Positions 1 to 6,148 of a DNA stretch of 7,848 bases are shown in pieces. The notes under the pieces are model-generated. The model worked only from the letters and a program-made list of their open reading frames with translations. It had not been told where the DNA came from and made no database searches. The stretch is from Candidatus Zhuqueibacterota bacterium 4572_119 (GTDB taxonomy: Bacteria > Zhuqueibacterota > Zhuqueibacteria > Thermofontimicrobiales > Thermofontimicrobiaceae): contig NBLI01000169.1 in assembly GCA_002084535.1 (NCBI GenBank), positions 1-7,848 of the forward strand. Reading direction: 5' to 3'. A program made the translations under genes and the position numbers. Every line of letters begins with the position of its first letter. Position 1 is the first letter of the stretch.

Positions 1-292
1 AATTCCATAAAATTGGTAAACCGTTGAAACGGTAACAGATCACAGGGGAGACCATTAAATGAAAATGAAATTGGACAGGATAACCATGCCAAAAGCAGAT
101 GCGACTGGGTGCACAGGATTCTCAAGATTAACTGGATTTAAAGTAGATTGATTTGCAAGTTATTCAACTTTTGTAATTATGTTACTCAATTTAATCCTGT
201 AAATCCAGAATATCCTGTTATCCCCGATAAAAAGAATCGGGATCTACGACCTGTCAAAAAAATATTTGTTACGATTAGTACTGTAAAAATTC
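1..292. other. Intergenic region at left edge, no convincing gene
   Basis: This stretch lies downstream of the minus-strand xdh gene and reaches the window edge. I see no RNA gene or credible protein gene. It contains a small hairpin at 20-33 (ACCGT, loop TGAA, ACGGT), a degenerate long inverted repeat (about 73-224) and another 6-bp hairpin at 223-241 (CCCGAT / ATCGGG). Neither hairpin is followed by a T-run on either strand, so no intrinsic terminator for xdh is evident. The [2Fe-2S] and FAD partner subunits expected for a three-part xanthine dehydrogenase are not in this stretch. Confidence 0.6.
73..224. repeat. Degenerate 'ACAGGATT'-type inverted repeat
   Basis: The left arm (about 73-148) contains ACAGGATAACC, ACAGGATT and ACTGGATTTAAA. 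The right arm (about 192-224), read on the minus strand, gives GGGGATAACAGGATA, CTGGATTTACAGGATTAAA. The arms are therefore imperfect inverted copies of a motif built from repeated (A)CAGGATT units. I recognise this as resembling short non-coding palindromic repeats scattered through many environmental bacterial genomes; that resemblance is from memory. Its function is unknown. It could form a long imperfect hairpin 3' of the xdh transcript. Confidence 0.45.
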
Positions 293-1297
293 TCAATCTG
301 GATTATTATTAAATAATGAAAACAAATCTTCCGGCAGCACAGGAATCTTATTAAACTCCGTGCCAAAAATCATCCACAGCGCGGATATCACAGCAGGCGG
401 CGCGCCAACCAGTGGTAATTCACCCAATCCTTTAGCGCCAAAAGGTCCAAAAGGATACGGGTTTTCCAGAATCCGCACTTTAAAATCAGGCATCTCCGTT
501 GGCGTAGGGATAATATATGTGGAAAAACCTTCCACGTCGAAATAACCTTTTTCTAATCCAATTTTTTCATAAATCGCGTAGCCGATTCCCTGCAATGATC
601 CACCTTCAATTTGCGCCACAGCCTGATCGTAATTGATTGCTTTGCCGATTTCATGTGTAGTGTAAAAATCCGGTACTTTTATTTCAAATGTTACCGGATC
701 GATATGCACCTCCGCGACTGCCGCTGCCCATGAATAAACAGGGTAAGCGTCACCCTTCCAGTTGATATCATCAAACTTAATAATCGGAGGATGCTCATAC
801 TGTTTTTCGACGCTAAAACCTCCTTTTTCATTTACCGCGTTTTCAAACGAAATAACCTGTTCACCACCATAAAAATATCCCTGTCGATATTCAAAATCAC
901 CCTTAAACTTATTCTTCAAATCAGTTGATAATTTTTGAACAATCTCTTTTGCCGCGTCGATTAGTAAACTTCCCACCACCATCGTGCTTCGGGACGCGAC
1001 CGTTGGTCCCGAATTTGGAACAATATCAGTATTCACTTCCGCCACGAAAACACTTTCCGGACTTATCTGCAACGCGTCAGCCATTATATTGCGAAATGTG
1101 GTTTGCTCGCCCTGTCCCATTTCTGTTTGCGCGGCAAAAATAGTAACTTTTCCCCCAGCTTCCAATTCAACTCGAATTTTCCCCTTGATCAAATTTTCAC
1201 CCACGCCGGTAAAACCAGCGCCATGAACTGACGGAGCAATACCAATTCCTTTTAATACGTCATTTTTATTTGACTTTGGATATTTCCCTTTTTTCAA
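293..1297 (-). pseudogene. xdhA: Xanthine dehydrogenase molybdopterin subunit, C-terminal fragment (frame-shifted)
   Basis: This is the C-terminal half (334 codons from a TTG at 1297) of the molybdenum-cofactor subunit of an XDH-family hydroxylase, which hydroxylates purine or similar heterocycles in the cytoplasm. Visible family features are GIGIA near residue 18, GAGFTGVGE (27-34), the cofactor-loop GQGEQTTF (61-68), SRSTMVVGS (102-110), IEGGSLQGIGYA (230-241) and GLGELPLVGAPPA (290-302), whose Glu293 matches the catalytic base of the family. The C-terminus looks complete. The same frame stays open upstream of the TTG and encodes family-like residues (FEKYKEQNRKILERL), so the true coding sequence began further upstream in the other fragment. 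The TTG overlaps the TGA of the N-terminal fragment (TTGA), with GGAG only 3 nt upstream, so reinitiation is possible. Related to purine-linked XdhD of E. coli, but the exact substrate is unknown. Confidence 0.85.
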
Positions 1298-2367
1298 CCG
1301 CTCCAGAATTTTCCTGTTCTGTTCTTTGTATTTTTCAAATTTATTTTCTGTCCGGTTGGTGTTTGCTGACCTTGTTCGATCATGTTAATTTCGCGGACAT
1401 CTTTGGGGTTCAGTCCCAGCTCGTGGGCGATTTTCTCCATGAGCATTTCAATAGCAAAAACCGCCTGTGGTCCGCCAAATCCCCGGAACGCGCCATTAGG
1501 TACTGTGTTGGTTGCCACCGCTTTGGCGAGGATGCGAATATTGGGGACAAAATAGCAGCCGGTAGCGGTCAGGGCTGCTCTGGCAAGGACAACCTGGGAG
1601 AGCGTACAATAAGCGCCGCCATCGAGGATTAAATTGAGGTCCAGCCCTAATATTTTTCCTTTATTATCGACATAAGCAGTATCTTTATGAAAAGACGGGA
1701 CATGAATTACAGTAATATGCTTTTTATTATCAAACATCGTATCCAGCGCGCCTTTAACGTAATATGGACACTGCATAGACCCTCGAATCACAATCCTGTC
1801 TTGTTCCGGAATTGCCACAATGCCCTGCGGTTCCAGATAAGCTTGTTCCTGAAATCCTGTCCTAACTTCAATTTCTATTTTATGCTCCGCGTTCTGTTTC
1901 GCGATTTCCAAATCACCGTTCTCAATTAAAATTTCTTTGAAAATATTTTTCTCTCCAAAAATTTTAATTTCACTAACTTCGGATTCAAGCATATCAAAAA
2001 TCGCGGGAAGTTCTTCGTATTCAATTTGAACATGTTTTTTTGCTTGTTCAAGAGTAGCAGTATCTGCCGCGGCGATTACCACAACAGGTTCACCAGCGTA
2101 ATTAGCAATTTCATCCACCAGAAAAACCATGTCATTTTCCAGCATGGAAACGTAATTATTGGGAATGTCTTTCGCTGTTACGACTGTAACCGTTTCCCAG
2201 TTAAATTCAGAGTCAAACACTATTTTTTTAACCCGCGCGCGGGCGTATGGACATCGAATCGTGCCTCCGTACCACAACCCATCAATTTTTTCATCTCTTA
2301 TATAATTTGTCTTACCACACAATTTGTCAGCAGCGTCGATCCGAAAATCTTTGGGATTTGGAATCAT
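1294..2367 (-). pseudogene. xdhA: Xanthine dehydrogenase molybdopterin subunit, N-terminal fragment with internal deletion
   Basis: This is the N-terminal half (357 aa) of the same Moco subunit. It starts with the a/b hammerhead domain (about 1-125: GKTNYIRD, GTIRCPYARARV, GEPVVVIAA), followed by the first Moco-binding domain: EQAYLEPQG (174-182), GSMQCPYYVKGAL (197-208), DGGAYCTLS (249-257), NGAFRGFGGPQA (291-302). The start ATG has AAGAGG six bases upstream. Two lesions stand out. Between HITVIHV (217-223) and PSFHKDTA (224-231) the family's GGGFGGKE cofactor motif and about 45-55 following residues are absent, without loss of frame. After TPTGQKI (336-342) roughly 20-40 residues are missing and the frame changes, ending in KFWSG and a TGA. 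Both fragments sum to 691 aa against about 770 for intact homologues. Loss of GGGFGGKE should abolish cofactor binding. An assembly error is the alternative. Confidence 0.85.
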
Positions 2368-2373
2368 AAAGAA

Positions 2374-2379
2374 CCTCTT
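2374..2379 (-). promoter_or_regulatory. Ribosome binding site of xdh
   Basis: AAGAGG on the minus strand lies six bases before the ATG at 2367. It supports this start as the authentic N-terminus, which also matches where the hammerhead domain should begin. Confidence 0.65.
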
Positions 2380-2445
2380 AATTCAGCGTTTGGACGATCT
2401 TTTTTTCAATTTATTTTAGGCGTGTTTAGTAATTAATCGTGAAAA

Positions 2446-2473
2446 AATATATGAACCTGGATTATGGTGTCAT
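2446..2473 (-). promoter_or_regulatory. Candidate sigma70-type promoter for xdh
   Basis: On the minus strand ATGACA (2473-2468, five of six to TTGACA) is followed after 16 bases by TATATT (2451-2446, five of six to TATAAT). Transcription would begin near 2439, giving a leader of about 70 bases. AT-rich context makes chance matches likely. Confidence 0.35.
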
Positions 2474-2587
2474 CCATAGTCCATTTATTGTCATAATTAT
2501 TCTATAATTTTGGTAGATTATAATATAACTTTTTGTTACTATTTTAGCAATATTTATTTTTACAATACTTGTTTTTTTGTCATCCAT
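2468..2587 (+). repeat. Direct repeat TGTCATCCAT, candidate operator pair
   Basis: Identical 10-mers TGTCATCCAT occur at 2468-2477 and 2578-2587, exactly 110 bp apart (about 10.5 helical turns). A shorter TGTCAT occurs at 2489-2494. The first copy overlaps the candidate -35 box of xdh. Two phased sites between divergent genes would suit a looping regulator, but there is no regulator gene in the window to link to them. Confidence 0.25.
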
Positions 2588-2657
2588 TATTTATTTAAAC
2601 GTTCAGCGGTTGTGTCGAATTCTTCTTTCAGTGTCAGAGAATTTATTTGGGTTCCCC

Positions 2658-2688
2658 TTGACAACTTGAAAAGTGGAACACATAAAAT
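2658..2688 (+). promoter_or_regulatory. Probable sigma70-type promoter for ssnA
   Basis: A perfect -35 TTGACA (2658-2663) is followed by TAAAAT (2683-2688, spacer 19) or CATAAA (2681-2686, spacer 17) as the -10. Transcription would start near 2695, leaving a leader of about 40 bases that contains the ssnA ribosome binding site. Confidence 0.5.
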
Positions 2689-2720
2689 ACCGCATTATCC
2701 CTTTTCGCACTCATATAAAC

Positions 2721-2726
2721 AAGGAA
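2721..2726 (+). promoter_or_regulatory. Ribosome binding site of ssnA
   Basis: AAGGAA lies seven bases before the ATG at 2734 and fixes the start of the SsnA N-terminal fragment. Confidence 0.6.
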
Positions 2727-2733
2727 TTCAGGT

Positions 2734-3081
2734 ATGAAAAATCTGCTTATTACAAATGGGAAAGTTATCACTCTTGGCGATCAAAATAAAGTTATCGACT
2801 CCGGCGCTGTTTATATTAAAGACGGAAAAATAGCAGATGTAGGAACTGAAAAAGCATTAATCAAACAATATCCTCAAGCTGAGCGTCTTGACGCGCGTGG
2901 AAAAATTATAATGCCGGGTATGATCTGTACTCATCATCATTTATACAGCACAATGGCGCGGGGAATGATGATATTATTGAGAAAGCCGTGCTCCAGGCGG
3001 GAATACGCGCCAATCTCTGCTATGAAGTTTCCGACCGGAATGTCAAAGGTGGCGGGATTGAGGAAAATGTCCGTTTCATAA
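2734..3081 (+). pseudogene. ssnA: SsnA-family amidohydrolase, N-terminal fragment
   Basis: Residues 1-78 are the start of an SsnA-type metal-dependent amidohydrolase: the beta-sandwich N-terminus with LLITNGKVITL and VYIKDGKIADVG, then IIMPGMICTHHHLYSTMARG, where His67 and His69 form the HxH metal site of the first barrel strand. After residue 78 (about base 2967) the homology stops abruptly, and the remaining 37 codons are out-of-frame sequence that actually encodes SsnA in another frame. SsnA is encoded in the E. coli purine-catabolic cluster and is thought to take part in hydrolytic ring opening of purine-derived intermediates. The fragment alone cannot fold into a functional barrel. Confidence 0.85.
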
Positions 3082-3872
3082 AAAAATGTAATACAACACC
3101 GCAGAATCAAATTAGCGCCATGATGGGCTTGCACGCCTCAATGACAATTTCCCCGGAAACGCTGGAATCCTGTGTCGGACACGCGAAAGACCTGGGAGTT
3201 GGTTGCCATATTCATGTCGCTGAAGATAAAGCGGACAGAGAAGACAGTCTCCAAAAATACAGCGCACCAACCGTGACAAGACTTCTCGAAGCAGGCGCTG
3301 GCGGTGAGAAATCCATTTTTGTACATTGCATCCACATCGATGAAGATGAAATGGATCAACTGGCGGATTCAAAAACAATTGTTGTTCATAATCCCGAATC
3401 CAACATGAACAACGCGGTAGGTGTTTCTCCAGTTCTGGATATGATGAATAAAGATATATTGGTAGGTCTGGGCACAGATGGCATGACATCCAACATGTTT
3501 ACACAAGCACGCGCCGCTTATTTGCTGCACCGTTTGGCCAAAAAGGATCCACGCGTGGCATTTGTCGAGGCACCTCAAATGTTACTTTGGAATAACGCGA
3601 AAATCGTCAACCGCTTTTTCCCTGTTACTTTGGGTGAAATCACAAAAGGCGCCGCGGCGGATATTATTTTAGTCGATTATACTTCTCCGACACAATTCAC
3701 GGTTGATAATTTTTTGGGTCATTTTATTTTCGGTTTATACGATGCCAGGGTTGATACGACAATTTGTAACGGAGAAATTTTAATGAAAAATAAAGAAATC
3801 CAACATTTGGATGTGGAAAAATTAGCAGCAGAATCTACAGCATTGGCAAATAAAATGTGGAAGCGATTATAA
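2988..3872 (+). pseudogene. ssnA: SsnA-family amidohydrolase, C-terminal fragment
   Basis: This is the rest of the SsnA barrel. The reading frame is homologous from about base 2967 (DDIIEKAV precedes the GTG at 2988). Seen in order: GIRANLCYEVSDRN (5-18), GIEENVRF (23-30), GLHASMTIS (47-55), the strand-5 metal histidine in CHIHVAED (73-80), the strand-6 histidine in FVHCIHIDED (111-120), NPESNMNNAVGV (135-146), the strand-8 aspartate in GLGTDG (160-165), and a C-terminal sandwich return ending KMWKRL. Compared with homologues of about 440 aa, some 60 residues between MARG and DIIEKAV are missing, including the conserved GTTT..DHHASP segment. The net length change is not a multiple of three. 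No ribosome binding site is evident before the GTG. Most likely an inactivated gene, or an assembly gap. Confidence 0.85.
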
Positions 3873-3944
3873 GTTGAATGATTCATTGGTCATGCTGTTT
3901 CTAATTTTTTTTTACAGACAAAAGAGGATAATGTTATTTAATTT

Positions 3945-4045
3945 GAACGCAGATTACCGCATTGATAATAATTAACAACGAAAGACAAGAGAATCACAAA
4001 AAATATCTTCGTAAACTTGATGAAACCCTTTCACAAAAAAACGAA
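3945..4045. repeat. Degenerate intergenic repeat-like sequence
   Basis: GAACGCAGATTACCGC (3945-3960) is followed by CACAAAAAATATCTTCGT (3995-4012) and AACTTGATGAAACCC. This pattern resembles decayed copies of the 'CGCAGATTA' and 'CACAAAG..TCTTCGTG..' repeats common between genes in many environmental genomes; the resemblance is from memory. Short complementary arms ACGAA (3978-3982) and TTCGT (4008-4012) are visible. It fills much of the gap of about 220 bp between ssnA and the carbamoyltransferase operon and may mark an operon boundary. Confidence 0.3.
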
Positions 4046-4062
4046 AACTTAACTGATAACAC

Positions 4063-4068
4063 TATAAT
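4063..4068 (+). promoter_or_regulatory. Candidate -10 box for the carbamoyltransferase operon
   Basis: A perfect TATAAT lies 25 bases before the start codon at 4094, with no good TTGACA at the expected distance. If used, the leader would be about 20 bases and would include the AGGAG site at 4080-4084. A separate promoter here would let the downstream genes be expressed independently of the broken ssnA gene. Confidence 0.35.
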
Positions 4069-4093
4069 TAATGTAAAACAGGAGAAATAAAGA

Positions 4094-5047
4094 ATGAGAA
4101 GCTTTGCAGGACGAGACATCCTTTCACTGAAGGATTTTGAACGACAGGAATTTTTTCGAGTATTTGATGTAGCAGACGAGTTGAAACCTATTGCAGATAA
4201 CCGCCACAACAGCGATTTATGCGCCGACAAAACTTTGGTAACCGCTTTTTACCAACCCAGCACCCGGACACGGCTGGCACACGAAGCTGCCATGCATCGC
4301 CTTGGTGGTCATGTAACCGGATTTTCCGATGCCAAGATGACCCGCGCCGGTGATTTTTACCAGGAAAGCATTAAAGATACAGTAAAAATGCTGGAATTCT
4401 ACGGTGACGTAATTGTCATGCGGCACTTCCAGCAGGGCGCTCCGCAAGAGGCTGCCAAATGGTCATCTATTCCCATCATCAATGGCGGGGATGGCTGGGG
4501 TGAGCATCCCACGCAAATCCTGTCCGATCTTTATACGGTTTACCGTGAAAAGGGCCGCCTCGACGGACTCCGCTGGTTAGCAGTAGGTGATATGCGTATG
4601 CGTACCATGCATTCATTGGGTTACGCGCTGACCCAATTTGATTGTCCGGTTACGTTTGTAGGTCCGCCGGAGATGAGCTTACCCGAAGAATATAAAAAAG
4701 AGTTTGAATCATACAGCCTGGACTTCAGCGAAGCCGAACATGTGGAGCAAGCAATCGCGGACGCGGATGTGATTTTGGTTGAACCGGTTGTGCAGCCGGA
4801 TTATACAAAATCAAGAGATGAACGGTCTGGTGATGTTAATCTTACTCCTGCCAATTATAAAATCACCCGGGAATTGCTGACAAAAAAAGCCAAATCCGAT
4901 GCCATACTATTGCATTCGTTACCGCGCATGGACGAAATTCCCGCTGATGTTGATATTACCAAATGGTCCCGCTACTGGCAGGAAGCCTATAGCGGCGTGA
5001 TTATGAGAATGGCTTTAATCGCTCTGGTTTTGGGCAAAATGGAATAG
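4094..5047 (+). CDS. Aspartate carbamoyltransferase-like protein (catabolic paralogue)
   Basis: This 317-aa protein has the full transcarbamylase fold and the length of the ATCase catalytic chain. The carbamoyl-phosphate loop PSTRTR is at 55-60, GDGWGEHPTQ at 132-141, GDMRMRTMHSL at 165-175 (ATCase GDLKYGRTVHSL) and LHSLPRMDEIPADVD at 273-287, with a typical C-terminus RMALIALVLG. It transfers carbamoyl from carbamoyl phosphate to an amino group, or the reverse. The region that binds aspartate in ATCase (R-x-Q-K-E-R) reads K-S-R-D-E-R here (239-244), so aspartate may not be the substrate. No regulatory chain (PyrI) or other pyrimidine genes adjoin it. Instead it lies upstream of a YgeW-type enzyme and carbamate kinase, which argues for ureido phosphorolysis in purine breakdown. 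AGGAG at 4080-4084 supports the ATG. A biosynthetic PyrB role is the less likely alternative. Confidence 0.85.
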   Translation: MRSFAGRDILSLKDFERQEFFRVFDVADELKPIADNRHNSDLCADKTLVTAFYQPSTRTRLAHEAAMHRLGGHVTGFSDAKMTRAGDFYQESIKDTVKMLEFYGDVIVMRHFQQGAPQEAAKWSSIPIINGGDGWGEHPTQILSDLYTVYREKGRLDGLRWLAVGDMRMRTMHSLGYALTQFDCPVTFVGPPEMSLPEEYKKEFESYSLDFSEAEHVEQAIADADVILVEPVVQPDYTKSRDERSGDVNLTPANYKITRELLTKKAKSDAILLHSLPRMDEIPADVDITKWSRYWQEAYSGVIMRMALIALVLGKME

Positions 5048-5080
5048 TAAAACCGGTTAATTTATAAAAAATGAGATAAT

Positions 5081-5126
5081 AAATATAACCACAGATTAAC
5101 AAGGTAAAAATCTGTGGTTTATATTT
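5081..5126. repeat. Long inverted repeat in the gap between the two carbamoyltransferase genes
   Basis: Arm AAATATAACCACAGATT (5081-5097) pairs with AATCTGTGGTTTATATTT (5109-5126): 11 perfect base pairs, a single bulged T, then six more, around an 11-base loop. It ends about 20 bases before the ribosome binding site of the next gene. There is no T-tract after it, so it is not a standard terminator. It may protect or process the mRNA, or be a copy of a dispersed ACCACAGATT-type palindrome. Confidence 0.7.
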
Positions 5127-5146
5127 AAAGTACGATATATATTTGG

Positions 5147-5152
5147 AAGGAG
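5147..5152 (+). promoter_or_regulatory. Ribosome binding site of ygeW-like gene
   Basis: AAGGAG lies six bases before the ATG at 5159, a near-ideal site that fixes this start and suggests strong translation after the preceding hairpin. Confidence 0.7.
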
Positions 5153-5158
5153 CTAATA

Positions 5159-6136
5159 ATGCAAACATTCTTACGTGGACGTGATATGATCACAACCCAG
5201 GAATGGACAAAAGAAGAAATTGACACTATCATGGATGTAGCGTTTGAGTTAAAGCGCAACCGCGCGTTGGGTCTCCCCCATGCTCACTTGCGGGACAAAG
5301 TTTTAGCGATGCTTTTCTTTTTTTCCAGCACCCGCACCCGCGCTTCCTTTGAAGCCGGCATGGCGCAATTAGGCGGTCACGCCCAATTTATTGACAGCAA
5401 AACCACCCAGGTTGCGCATGGCGACACTGCCAAAGAAATTGGTGAGATTCTGGGACGCTACAATGATGGTATCGCCATACGCCATTGCGACTGGGGAGTT
5501 GGCAATCAATACATGCGCTGGGTTGCCGAAGCCAGCCGCACACCGGTTCTCAATATGCAGTGCGATCTTTACCATCCTCACCAAATCCTGGCTGATTTAC
5601 AAACCATTATAGAAAAAAAGGGTGATCCTCGCGGAAAAACCATTACAGTAAGCTGGGCTTATGCCTCCAGCTATTCCAAACCACAGAGCGTTCCGAACAG
5701 CCTGATTCTGCTGATGACTCGTTACGGAATGAATGTCCGGTTAGTCCATCCGCCGGAATTCAAACTCAAAACTGAATTTTTGGACCAGGCTAAAATTAAC
5801 GCGAAAAAACATCACGGCAGTTTTGAAATTATGGACGATTTTGATGCCGGTGTTTCCGGTACCGACATTTGGTACGCGAAAAGCTGGGGACCAATGCTAA
5901 CAACCACGGATCCCGCAGAAGATAAACGAATCACAGACCAATATAAAAACTGGATCGCTGATGAACAGCGTTTAGCAAAAGCAAAACCCGATGCCATCTA
6001 CATGCATCCTTTACCAGCCGACCGCAATGTCGAAGTCACCGACGGTGTACTGGATGGTCCCAATTCCGTTGTCTTTGACCAGGCTGAAAATCGTTTACAC
6101 GCGCAAAAGGCTGTGATGGCTTTAACAATGAGTTAA
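5159..6136 (+). CDS. ygeW: Knotted carbamoyltransferase, YgeW family
   Basis: This 325-aa transcarbamylase belongs to the knotted branch that includes YgeW and acetyl-/succinylornithine carbamoyltransferases. Visible features are the carbamoyl-phosphate loop SSTRTR (56-61), HGDTAKEIGEILGRY (87-101), NMQCDLYHPHQ (132-142), the proline-containing knot loop SWAYASSYSKPQSVP (165-179; E. coli YgeW has a very similar TWAYSPSYGKPLSVP), KSWGP (241-245), MHPLPADRNVEV (282-293) and NRLHAQKA (311-318). It is shorter than E. coli YgeW (about 396 aa) but shows no internal gap. YgeW is part of the anaerobic purine-degradation cluster, where it is believed to remove a carbamoyl group from a ureido intermediate, yielding carbamoyl phosphate. 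It is followed after 12 bases by carbamate kinase, which fits that direction. The second amino-acid substrate cannot be read from sequence. Confidence 0.88.
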   Translation: MQTFLRGRDMITTQEWTKEEIDTIMDVAFELKRNRALGLPHAHLRDKVLAMLFFFSSTRTRASFEAGMAQLGGHAQFIDSKTTQVAHGDTAKEIGEILGRYNDGIAIRHCDWGVGNQYMRWVAEASRTPVLNMQCDLYHPHQILADLQTIIEKKGDPRGKTITVSWAYASSYSKPQSVPNSLILLMTRYGMNVRLVHPPEFKLKTEFLDQAKINAKKHHGSFEIMDDFDAGVSGTDIWYAKSWGPMLTTTDPAEDKRITDQYKNWIADEQRLAKAKPDAIYMHPLPADRNVEVTDGVLDGPNSVVFDQAENRLHAQKAVMALTMS

Positions 6137-6148
6137 TGAGGGAATAAA

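Larger units (their letters stand above)
2368..2733. other. Divergent intergenic control region between xdh and ssnA
   Basis: This 366-bp, strongly AT-rich stretch separates two divergently transcribed purine-catabolism genes, so it should hold both promoters and any shared operator. I see a sigma70-like promoter facing each gene and a 10-bp direct repeat TGTCATCCAT at 2468-2477 and 2578-2587. No coding sequence or structured RNA is convincing here; open frames that cross it are long only because the DNA is AT-rich. Confidence 0.6.

Noticed and set aside
59..151. A 30-codon plus-strand frame (start MKMKLDRITM) with GGGGAG eight bases before its ATG.
   Set aside because: It lies within the degenerate inverted repeat and its codons are the repeat units themselves; no family resemblance and no conserved context.
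223..241. Hairpin CCCGAT / ATCGGG as a terminator of xdh.
   Set aside because: Only six base pairs, and no T-tract follows on the minus strand.
1288..1294. AAAAAAG on the minus strand at the xdh split, a classical -1 slippery heptamer in the right phase.
   Set aside because: The TGA of the upstream frame is immediately before it (its last A is the first base of the heptamer), so a ribosome would terminate before slipping; missing residues nearby also point to deletion rather than programmed frameshifting.
925..1632. Plus-strand open frames opposite xdh, and similar minus-strand frames opposite ssnA, the carbamoyltransferases and carbamate kinase.
   Set aside because: They are antisense or out-of-frame shadows of well-supported genes, with unnatural composition and no ribosome binding sites.
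3873..3913. Palindrome AATGA-T-TCATT followed by a run of nine T at 3905-3913, as a terminator for ssnA.
   Set aside because: The centre leaves no room for a hairpin loop, the stem has little GC, and it is 17 bases from the T-run.
4094..5047. Reading this gene simply as biosynthetic pyrB.
   Set aside because: Aspartate-binding residues differ, no pyrimidine genes adjoin it, and it sits with YgeW-type and carbamate kinase genes; the possibility is kept in the evidence but not as the call.
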